From Anaspis maculata (taxonomy: Eukaryota; Arthropoda; Insecta; Coleoptera; Scraptiidae), in the NCBI GenBank assembly GCA_949128115.1, contig OX421968.1:8618001-8682000 (forward strand): a DNA stretch of 64,000 nt. The letters are read 5' to 3'. Position 1 is the stretch's first letter. The number at the start of each line of letters is the position of its first letter. The notes under the pieces are model-generated. The model was not told where the DNA came from. It did not search any database and saw only the letters and a program-made list of their open reading frames with translations. Of the stretch, positions 20,915 through 32,900 are shown one piece after another. The translations under genes were made by a program, and so were the position numbers.

Positions 20915-23900
20915 ATGATTGCAAAGCAGAGATTGTTGATTTACGTATTTGTGTTGATTCTGAGCCCTTTATTCGGTTACTTCACCAACGTCCAAGATGA
21001 CGATTGCTTTTGTCAGGTAAACTGGTACATCCCAAAGGAAAATAGAATCATCAACAATTGCAATTTTAGTTACAAGGAAAGGTTGACGACTGCACCTGCA
21101 ACGTTGATACAGTGGACCACTTTAATAATGTGAAGATTTATCCAAGGCTGCGTAGCCTGTTGCAAAAGGACTACTTTCGATTCTACCGTGTGAATCTGAG
21201 GAGACCATGCCCATTCTGGTCGGACGACAGCCAGTGTGCCATGCGGTATTGTCACGTGGAAGCGTGCCATGAAGATGACATTCCGGCGGGTCTGATTGGT
21301 GAAAACCCCGCAAACAAGGTACTAATATCATCGTCACCTCTACACCATACCGGGTGTCAACAAGTGATGTAAATAAAAATGTGGATACAGTATAGATAAC
21401 GGCCACATGCAAATTCAAACAAAAAAATTGGCAAACCACTCAGAACGTTGAGTACAATGATATTCTAAAATAAAATTTTCGGATTATCCAGAAATTTTTG
21501 CATAAAAAATAAAGAAGGAACAACGCTGTAAAAGAACACCAGTTAAAGTATCTATTCAATGTCGTTGTTGTATTGTTGGTTGCCTACCTTACATCACTAG
21601 TGGAAAATAAAGGTGGATTTATGCTCGCAAAAAAAAAATGACTAAGAATGATAAGTATAAAAAAAAGAAAATGTTAGAAATGAGCTTCCAGATTCAAGCG
21701 TTTATGCTCCAAAATTCACTGTTGCGTATTGAAGATGCGCAGATGTGTCAACAGTGGCGGCTGAAAGAGTCTTTGAGGGCGAAATGTTACCTAAATTCTG
21801 CACAAATCAATAATCATCCTTAATGTTGATGAATAATCAGGTTACGCGTTTAACTTATGTAGAATATAATATTTATGTAGAATATAATATTCTACAATGT
21901 GTTTTAAAGCCTTCCGTGGCGTGTGTCTCCTTCCTGGCGTCTGTTTCCTTCCCACGAGATCCTAGCCCCTCCCAAAAAAAACTTACCGCCGCTACTGCCC
22001 AACAAATTTAAGGTGCGTTCAGTCAGCTTGAGGTGCGTTCAGTCAGCTTATTTAGCCGCAAGTTTTAATTTTAGCCGTAAGCGCTGCATCGCTTATTGGC
22101 TGTTCTGAGGAGGCTGGTTCATAAGAGTCAATGGGCGTCGCTGTGCTTGCGACTAAAATTAAAACTTGCGGCTAAATAAGCTGACTGAACGCACCTTTAA
22201 AGTATCGAACGGGCGCCGTATCGTAGAATCGAAAGGCACTGGGTGCTTTCCACCTAGCTCCAAGTTTGGTACATCTGCCATTTACGCGTGCGGGTGCCAA
22301 ACGGTGCTTTCCATCTGCGTGTACTTACCCGGTTCTGTGCCGTTCATTGGACCACCTGAAATTGTGTGCCATACTATGGTATGGAACATGTGCCGCCTGG
22401 TGGTATTTGTAACGTCTAGGTGGAAAGCACCCAAAACGCGATATTAGTGTGACGTCAGGATCGCCATTTTTAAATGCCGGATCCAACAATAGTCTGAGGA
22501 GAACAAAGCAAATTTCAGAAATTATTTTTTGGTAGCATTACCTTGCATATTTAACTATATTGGGGTACGAAGTGACAAACTACAGAGCCTAGATGTCATT
22601 TTGGAGCATATTTCGATTTTTTATCTCTTTTCTTGAACATTATATTAGCAAAAGAAGTTTGAATATGACAGCGCGACATAACCTCAAACCTCAATGCATA
22701 AACAACTTGTAGAGCGGAAGCGTGGTTTTGCGCTTGTTCTTACCAGGGCTTGTGAAGAAATGGCAAATGCATAAACATGCACCGGGTCCGTGTTCCACAT
22801 TTCGCCTTTAACGGCAACAGTACCTATGCGATTAGTGATCTAGGTAGGTATCTTACTTCATTAGAACAATAAATAATTCACCAGACGTACATTTCGTATT
22901 TTCGTTCCTAATCACAACATAAATAAGTAAAAATCCATTGTTCTTGAAGTGGTGTTGTATAAAGTAGAAGGTATATATTGAAATAATCTTGAAACTACAC
23001 CACAATTTTTCTATTTTTCTTTCACCAACCGATTTCGCCTTTCAGCATCGTCAGGGTTCTGTAATTAGTTGTATGAAATAAATTAATATAAAATTTGATA
23101 AAAGCTTACTGTATAATATTTAAAATATTTTCTTTTTTGGAGAAATTTGTAAAAGTTTTGACATTCGTCAAAAATTAATTCAATTGACATAAGTAATAAT
23201 TAATTTAATTGACATGAAAAACAGTTGGTTCAAGATAACATGATAACAGTTTATTATAAATTAAATTTCGAGAATAGAAGATTTGAAAAAGGTTGATTAT
23301 TATTGATCAAGGTAGATGTACTCAGCATCCAGTAAAATTTTAATTGTTTTGGCTCCTTCTAAATCTTCAGTTTGCTCATTTAGGTATTGGTAATTTCGAT
23401 AATGTTTCAATTTTAAAATTTCTAGTGATTCAAAAAGTATTCTTTGGTTATATTTTGTTGTTTGGTGTAAAAATTTAACATCTGTATTTGGATCAAATTT
23501 ATGTTTCGCTAAAATAATATGATTTGCAAAATGTGATTTACTACCAATGAGACCAACTGATTTAGATTTGATTATATCTCTGTTATGTTCTCCTATTCGT
23601 GTGGAAAATTTTCTACCTGTATGACCTATATATTTTGCATGGCATGTCTGACAATTCAATTCATAAACACCAGATCTATCTTCAATTGGTAAAAAATCCT
23701 TTGGTCTACTTAAAATTTGTTTTAAATTTGAATTGGTTTTGAAAGAAATTGAAATATGTGGGTTGCTTTTTTGAAATATATTAGCTATTTTGTAAGAGGT
23801 TGATCCAAGAAATGTTAAGCATTTGTATATTTTATTTGGTTTTATTTTAATTTGTTTACTTGTGTGTTTTGAAAGGAATTTGTTGAAAATTTTATCCATA

Positions 23901-26900
23901 AAATAATTGGTATAATCATTATAAGAAAAATAGAAAAATTGTGGTGTAGTTTCAAGATTATTTCAATATATACCTTCTAATCACAACAGTTGGGCATGAG
24001 AAAAATTTACATGTTCGCCGCTCATTGTAGTGTTTACTATCTGATGCCCAACACATTACTTAGGTACCTACCAATTTCACTACAAAATGATCAACCGAGT
24101 GATCAACTAAAAATCACAAAAAAGCTTCTCCAACACGTCCGCAGCTCTGCACTTTGCCGTGTGGTTGACTGGATGACTGTTTCTTGTTGTTGTCTGGTGC
24201 AGGTGCAGTTGTTTGCGCTTTGAGGTTATGTCATCGCTGTCACTTTCAAACTTCTTTTGCTGATAAAATCTTTTAGAAAAAAATATCAAAAATTGGAATA
24301 TGCTCCAAAATGACCTCTAGGTTCTGTAGTTTGTCACTTCGTACCCCAATATAGTTGAATATTTGAGGTAATGCTACAAAAAAACATTTTCTGAAATTTC
24401 CTTTGTTTTCAGCCCATTGTTGGATCCGGCATTTAAAAATGGCGACTCTGACGTCACCACTAATATCGCGTATTGCACCGAACGTCGTAGAGCCAAAAAT
24501 GACATATCCCGAGCATGCGTTTTGCCCTTCTTACAGGAGCTCCAAAACAGTGGCTCTGGCTGGTGGCATCATTATTACAGAATGCAATAATGCATCATCT
24601 AAGCGGAGATATCGATCTATGGAGATATCTTGGGGCGGCATTTCCATATGTGTTATACCCCATATGTGTTCCATAAGTGGGATAGCAACCAGTCATACAA
24701 CTTTGTTCGGCTAATAACATAGATTAATACTAAACTGCTCAACAATTGAAGTGGTCCACTCGAAAATTTCGCCCGATTTCAAATACGAATATCTCGGGAA
24801 AAAATTGACCGATTTCAAAAAGTGCAGTGTTTTTGGATAGCTTATTTTTTTCACTATAAGGTGCAATAATAGCACAAACAATTGAATACATGATGTATGA
24901 TATACAGGGTGACAACGAAAGGAGTGTTAAAATGTTGCATTCTAAAGCACGTCCCAGTTTTTCCACAAAAATCGCCGAGTCTTTCTGATTACATTTTTAA
25001 GTAGTGCACATCCATGGCTCGGAACGGTTTTTGAAATTCACGCTTATCTTCTTTGGTTACAGGGTGATGTAAAATGAAACAACTTTTTGTTTTTATAGTG
25101 ATAACTTTTTTGTTTTTAAACTGATTTTCACAATTTGGAGCTTATGTTGAAGCGAAGACCCCAGTTAAGAGGAATCGAGTCACAGAATTGAATTAACACA
25201 TCATTTAAAAAAAAAAGGTTGGATCAAATGTGACCTGAGCATGAAATGAGGCCGAGATCCGATTTGGGGGGATTTTTTAACAAGAATCAGCTTGTCGTTG
25301 AAGGAACCACTCATTGCGAGCATTTTAAGATCAGTCTCGCTTATATAAGGCAACAATTAACGACGGAAAACCCAAATTGGAACTGCATGTTTTCACACGA
25401 TAACTGATGCCTTTGCTCACCTGAAAACACACGTACTTATTGTTACTTTTGACTGTTTCTGTCTACCCTCTGTTGACTGTCCAAATCACGAAGGAAACTC
25501 GATCAGTGATTCTCGTAACATAAGTTACGTGTATTTTCAGGTGAGCAAGAGCATCGGTTCTCCTGTGAAAACATGCAGTCTTAATTTGGGTTTTCCGTCG
25601 TTAATTGTTGCCCCAAATAAGCGAGACTGATCTCAAAATGATCGTAATGAGTGATTTCCTTAACGATAAGTTGATTCTTCTTGAAAGATTTCCCCAAATC
25701 GGATTTCGGCCTTATTTCATGCTTAGGTCACATTTGATGCAACCCCCCTTTTTGGAATGATGTGTTAATTCAATTATGTTAATCGATTCCTCTTACCTGA
25801 GGTCTTCGCTTCAACATAAGATCCAAATTTTGGAAATCGGTCAACAAATAAAAAAGTTACCTCTACAAAAACAAAAAGTTGTTTCTTTCACATCACCCTG
25901 TAACCAAAGAAGATAGGCGGAAATTTCGAAAACCGTTTTGAGCCATGGATGTGCACTTCTAAAAAATGTACTCGAAAAGACTCAGCGATTTTATTTGCAA
26001 AAGTGGGACGTGCTTTAAAATGAAACATTTCAACACTCTTTTTGTTGTCGCCCTGTATATTATGCATTATGTAATCAATTGTTTGGTCTATCAGGGCACC
26101 TTATAGTGAAAAGAATAAGCTATCGAAAAACACTGCACTTTTGAGAATCGGTCAATTTGTTTCCAAGATATTTGTATTTGAAATCGGGCGAAATTTTCGA
26201 GTGGACCACTTCAATTGTTGAGCAGTTTATTTTCTGGGGTTCCAATAGGCGAAACTCAGTGCCATTTTTGCGCTTGCGCAACCATGCGAGGGGATTTGAG
26301 TATAGTGCCATATGCTAAACACATGTAAAAAGCGTAATTTCAACATTGTATATTATTAAAGCGGCTGGAAATGGAATTTTCAAATAAATCATAAAAAAAG
26401 AGCGTTTCTTGATTTTTCATTGTGGTCAAGACGAGTAATGATGATCAGTTCTAGATACACAATGAGCGAAAATATGGTAACGGGTTTTTTATCAGTTAGT
26501 GTTTTTTTGGAAATACCGCCCTACTTCTAGTATCCTTCTCTGCCTTACGGTTGTCATCCTGTATGTCAATGGCATGAAACTGCAAGTATACATTGGGTGC
26601 TTTCCACCTAGCTCCAAGTTTGGTACACTTGCCATTTACGCATGTGCGGGTGCCAAACGGTGCTTTCCATCTGCGTGTACTTACCTGGTTCTGTGCCGTT
26701 CATTGGACCACCTAAAATTGTGTGCCATACTATGGAACATGTGCCGTCTGGTGGTATTTGTACCGTCTAGATGGAAAGCACCCAGAATATGCTAAATGAA
26801 ATTTTATCGGGTTATATCAGAGGTTTTGTGTTTTCTGTTTTTTTTCTCTCTCCAAAAATGACGGGCAGTTGTTGAGTGCCTGGCTGCAAAAACCATACGA

Positions 26901-29900
26901 AAAAAATATTGCAGTTTCATTCTATGTATGTTCCCAAAAAACATCACCTTCAAGGCAACCAGTTGTACACTGAGAATGACTTTTTCGTTCTTTTCGGAAC
27001 ACTACGCGCGGAATTCATTTTTTTCGACAGCAGTGCACATGGACAACATCGTTTTGCATAATCTGGCATAGAAATCAGGAGTTTCTTGTCATGTATTTTC
27101 CTTTGTTAAGTCGGTGGCTGAAAATCTACAGGTTTCGACTTTTCCTAGCTCGCGCAGACGCATGAGTTCCGTCTCCCAGCTTTGCGAACCTACAGCGCAT
27201 GTCGTGCCGCTGAATATCGCATATTCGATGGTTTGGGAGTTTGGGACTACTGTAAAGCTGGTAAAGCGCATGCGGAAATTTCGATCCTACGACGTTCGAT
27301 TGTACGACGTTCGATCCTACGACTTTCATTTGAAATTCATTTGTATACTTACCTATTCAAGTATTATTCACAGATTAGTGATACTGTATAACACCAAACA
27401 AGACAAGTTGTTTGCGATTTTCGTGTGGTAGTTATCCGTACTGTACCCAAAAATGCTTCAGATTTGGCCACGTCGCCGTCGTGTTTTGGGTCATAAAGGG
27501 CAACGTGATTTTGATAATTCCAAAATAAGGAATAGACCAAAGACAGTGTCCAATATGGTTTTATGAGAAAAAAACTGCGGATTATCCACTAGTTTTTTTG
27601 AATAGAAATACTTAAATTTGGGAACCACATACATGATAAATTTTTTACGCCGGGCGGGTATGCAACTCAAAAAGGCCAGCCATAGCAACGAGTAAGAATC
27701 TTGAAAACAAACCTTCAATCTTCAATGAATGGTTTATGGCTAAGGTGGGTTGATGGCATTTCTCTGCATGGCATGGCGCCGTCACAAAAAATGCCGCACA
27801 TCAATAGGGTGATTGCATGTAGAGGGAGTTGATGGCAAAATATCAACAGTGTCACTGTCATCTTTCAAGTTTCATCCATGTCGGAGTCAACGTCAACCGG
27901 ACTAACCTCACTAAATACTGTCATTTTCACGCGTTTTGTTCACATACGGTTTTGTTCGAGGTTTACGAGATCGAGATTGTGATTTCAAATCATTCTAACA
28001 ATGTCTTACACCTGTTATGTGCCCCAATGCAATTCCCCAACAAACGTCAAAACATGACTCGATCCTTGCGCTGCCTGCCGGTGATCAGGTGTACGAACTT
28101 CATGCAATCACCCTATTTGGACGAAAATGAGGTACCGGAGGCGATAATGCCGGTCGCCGCCTGTGTAGAAGCGTACGGGTCGTACCTTCGTACATTTGAA
28201 ACGGTAGCTCGTGTGGAGACACGCCGACTATCGGACTTGCAGTCCACAGCAAAAGCACAAGTCTTCTAGGCGCTTTGTTTGTAAACATCCACTTCCATCC
28301 TGTTTCAATTTGAAAATAATACTGGTTGAAAATTTAGTCGTAGCGCACGTAAATTATTATTATTATTATTATTATATATACGGGCACGCAACAGACTAAC
28401 AAGTCCAATAATAGCGTGACCGCGGAACGAAGAAAAGAAAATCCGTCGCAACACTACTCACTGACAAGAACAATGCGTCGATTGCATCTTAATCAAAAAC
28501 TCGCCTGACATCCGCCGCACTGCAGTTGAAAATGTCGAACTTCTCCTGGAACCTATTGTATTGTCAACGCCCCGGTACTCGGGGACGCGGACCGCTCGGC
28601 TAGCTCAGGGTCGGTGAGGGTCGTGCCGACGCACTGCCGGTAACATCGAGAACGGATCAGCTCGTGAACGGAGGGAGAATGAAGATTGATTCGCAAAATT
28701 GGTGCAGCTCAGAAGGAACACACGTCACCCCTGACTGACGCGCTTGACATCCTGTCGCCTTCTATTATTAAGACTGTGGGACCGAAGTCAGCCGTGGTTA
28801 ACGGTAACCATTGGGGAGCTGAAGGCTCCGCAATGACAGTCGCCCCCCCCTGAGACTTAGGGCACACTCTTTATTCAAAATTAACAAATTCATTTTACAA
28901 CAATGAACGACCGTAGAAATACCTTAAACTAATGTATTACACCTGAGGGTAACTACGTTAAAGTAACATTTTTTTTTTAACATGGCGGAGAACTTTCGCT
29001 TTAAAAAGGGGAACATTTTTGGGACAAGGCGCGCACTTGTAAAGGCTAAACAAAGGTGTCAAGGTCACAACGAGTGGCAAGAGGACATGTCCTGGGGTCG
29101 CGACACTAAGTTTTCTTTGTTTGCCATAAGGCAACGTACTGACGGAGGTAGGGCGCACACTACACTCGACGACGCGGTCGTCTTGGAGCTCTTCTAAGTT
29201 TATCCACGTGGTACTTGACGAGTCGCTCGTCGATGTTGACGATGAAGACGCCGGGACTGACGTTCCGCACGATGGAGTGAGGACCGAGCCATTTCGGATG
29301 AAATGCTCCTGGAGCCGGAGGATGCCGGACAAGAACGAGATCGCCTGGCAAATAGTCGGGCACAGGTCGATCTGGAACTCGGTGGCGAGCTTCAACATAT
29401 TCGCGCTGGTGTTCGTGGGCGGCTTCGGCACGTTCTGCTGCCGATGCTCGAGGCAGGGGTTCCGCGGCTTTCCACTCGCCAGGAAACCTTAAGGAGCGGC
29501 CGATCAACAGCTCCGCCGGACTTTGTCCGGTGGCGGCGTTCCGACGCCGACGGAGACTGAATAAGGTCGCTGGCAAGTGAACGTCCCACTCGGTAGCCGG
29601 TCGGTCAATAAGGCGACAGCGAAGGCCCTTCTTGATTTCCTGGTTGCGACGCTCAGTCGGGTTTGCGCGCGGATGGTACACGGCAGTCGTCCAGTGGTGA
29701 CTCTGCCACCTATCGCAGGCGCGGGACCAGTACGCGGACGAAAACTGAGGACCGTTGTCCGAAATGATAGTACGCGGGTACCCATGCAACGGGAAAAAGT
29801 GTTCGTCGAGCGTGGCAACGATGGATTTAGTCGAAGTCTCACTTAGCGGCCAGGCGTCGATCCAACGTGTGAAAAGGTCGGTGATGACGAGAATGAAGCG

Positions 29901-32900
29901 ATTTCCCTTTTCGGAAGTTTCGTACGGTCCCATGAGATCCAAGGCAACGGCCTCGAATGGCTCACGTGGTTGACGGGGACGCTGTTCCGCGGGAATGTGT
30001 GACGATCGGCCCTTCACCAGCGAGCATATTAGACATGATCTGACGTATGCACGGCAGTCCTTGTCGACGCTTGGCCAGTGGTACTGCTCGGTAATCGATC
30101 GCTGCGTTTCTTCTTCGCCAGGGTGGCCCGCTAAGTGAGCGTCGTGATGTTCGTAGAAAATTCGGGGTTGTAGTTCGGAAGGTACATACAGCAGTCGACG
30201 TCCATCGTCCGCTAGTCTGTACAGCACGTCGTCCTCCACCTCGTAATTTGCCCTGAAGCCGGCATGCCAGTCCTCGGTATCCGGATCGTTCTGAAGAGAG
30301 CGCCGTATGCGCATCATCTCCTGTGCCGTCCTGGAGTTGACCTGAGCCTCTTTGACCTCGTCCGACAATGTCCTGACGTCCGTCAGGAACACGTGCTCGC
30401 GCCGATCGGGTTCGTCAACGCTAGACGTCTGTGGCGCGCCGTCGGCCAACTCAGGAGGCAACATTCTGGTGGTACAATCGGCGGAAATTAGCGACTGATT
30501 CGGCTCTGGATTCCGTGAGAGAGCGTCCGCTAACTCGTTGGCTCGGCCGGGTACGTGTTCCACGGAATAGCTGAATTCCTGCAGGAGCAGCGACCAGCGC
30601 GTGAGCTTGGCCTTGGAATCTTTTGCCTTATTCAGCCACAAAAGCGCTTGACTGTCAGTTCGAATCGTGAACGGTCGGTCTTCCAAGTACGGTCTATACT
30701 GTTTGACACCCCACAAGATGGCAAGGCACTCTTGTTCGTTAATGTGCAGGCGGCGTTCTGTACGGTTGAAACGTGCACTGGCAAACGAAATTATGGCTCT
30801 CTCGCCGTTGGGCTTAATTTGGTATAACACGGCAGCCATGCCGGTGTTGCTTGCATCGGTCTGCAGGACGAAGGGTAAAACAGCGTCGGGACGGCTTAGC
30901 GTTCTCGGGGTTGCCATGGCGGTTTTTAATCCTTAAAAGGCGGCTTGCTGTGCCTCTCCCCAGGAGAATCGGCATTTCGGCGACGTCATGTCTGTCAGCG
31001 GAGTCGCGATTTCGGCGAACCGTGGGATGTATTCACGCAACCAGTTACAGGTTCCAAGGAAACTCTGGAGTTGTTTTCGATTCGTCGGCTGCTTTGCGTC
31101 GTGCACGAGCCTCACGTGCTTTTGCAGCGGCGTATTTCCGGCGTCGCTTACGGTGTGGCCCAAGTACTCGATGCTCGAGCATGCAAACTTGCACTTTTTG
31201 ATGCCGCAGCGGAGGCGATGGGTCAGGAGACGCTCCAGAACGAGCCGTAGGTGATGAAGGTGCTCTTCTGTCGACTTCGAGTAGACAATAATGTCGTCCA
31301 TGTACACCAGACAGAATTCGTGAAGGTAGCCGTTTAACACTTCCTGCACCATCATACGTTGGAAGGTGGTAGGCGCATTGGCCAAGCCGAAGGGCATGAC
31401 CTTGAACTGCCAATGGCCGCCATCCACGGTGGAGAAGGCCGTATATCGACGACAAGACGGATCGAGCGGCACTTGCCAATATCCTGATTTTAAATCTAGA
31501 GTAGAGAAAACATTGGCTTCACCTAGGTCTTTGAGCGTCTCATGGATTCGCGGAATCGGAGACGGCTCGGTGATTGTCTGCGAGTTTAGTTTTCTGTAAT
31601 CTAGGCAGAATCTTGGTTTATCGTTCTTCGTGACGATAACAATCGGCGATGAAAACTCCGAGTTCGAGCGCTCGATAATGCCGTCTTTCAACATCTGATG
31701 CACCTGCTCCTCGATAATGGCTTTCTTTTCGGATGTGGTCCGGTACGGTCGAATTCGAAATGGGGTTTCGTCTTTGAGCCGGATTTTGTGAGTGGTAGTC
31801 AGCGTCGTCGTAGGACGCGGGTCCTGGCTAAGTGTCTGCACGAAATCGGTCAAGAGCTGTTGAAAAGCTCCGTGGAGAGGCTCCGGGAAATTGTGCTGGA
31901 CGTCGTCGACAGATAAAGGTGATCCTCTTCGCTGTCGAGAGGCGTGGTCCTTATTCCAGAAGACGGTACGTCGCTGCTGTTTTCCGAGGTGGAGGCACTC
32001 CCGCTGGAAATCAATGACGGCTCCGGACTGGTGGCAGAAACTCTTGCCGAGAATGACGGAATGTGCTAGACTACGCACCACGTGGAAATCTGCGGTGTAT
32101 GGCGCCTCTTCGGCGGTAAACGTCAGACGGACGGTACCCTCCGTTCTCAAGGGCTCAACTGTTGTGCTTGCGAGGCCTACGGACAAAGTGGCGGTCTTGT
32201 CGATCTGCTGGTCGTTGACGAGCGTGTAGTCGATTAAGTTTAGCGTCGAGCCAGTGTCGAGGTAGGCATGCACTTGATGGTGGTCGAGTCGAAGAAGAAT
32301 TAGGGGAGCGTTGTCCGAAGAGGTGGCGCACAGCGAAATTACTGATGCTGGGGACGTTGCGACGCCCGCGCGTCGTTCGTCCCGGTGGGGTTTTCCTGGT
32401 GCTGTTGGTACTGACGGAACGCGTCACGTGGCGGCTCGCGCCGAGCTTGGAGCACAGGACAATTTCGATGATAATGCCGCTCGGGGCAATATCGACATGG
32501 CGGCGGCAGATTCGACGTCGCGCTGCCTGCAGGTACTTGCCGTGTGGTTGCCGTCGTGACCTTCGGCGCTTCCTCGCGCAAGGATTCTACCTTTTGTGCC
32601 TTATCCACCAGCTCGGCCAGCGTCTTCACCGGATTTAATGTAAGGTGGTACTTAATATCGTAATCCGTGAGTGCAATCAGCATGCCGATGAGTTCCTCGT
32701 CAGGAAGGTACGGTGCGATTCTCCGTGCGAGCTTCACCTTCTTCCTTAGGAACAACAGAACCGGTTCGCCGTTCTGCGTTTCGGTGTGGAGCTTTCCACC
32801 GGCTTGTCCGCGTCGTTGCGGCGAATCAAAGTGGTTGAGAAGAGCCTGTTTCACTTCTTCCCAAGCCAGGTCCACCTGGAGGTACGGCTTCACCCAGGAA

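Larger units (their letters stand above)
22438..24474. mobile_element. Element with ~300 bp inverted ends, split by a Penelope-like insertion
   Basis: CGCGATATTAGTGTGACGTCA at the left and TGACGTCACCACTAATATCG at the right begin arms that run inward for about 300 bp. Shared blocks include GCATTTTTAAATG-type GGATCCGGCATTTAAAAATGGCG and TTGGGGTACGAAGTGACAAAC. The 1.06 kb Penelope-like element at 22920 lies in the loop. No protein of its own is recognised. Confidence 0.65.

Noticed and set aside
26858..26878. A selenocysteine codon in the THAP-like fragment (TGA where Cys is expected)
   Set aside because: THAP zinc sites are not known to use selenocysteine, the rest of the domain is missing, and other copies in the window are also broken; a nonsense mutation is simpler.
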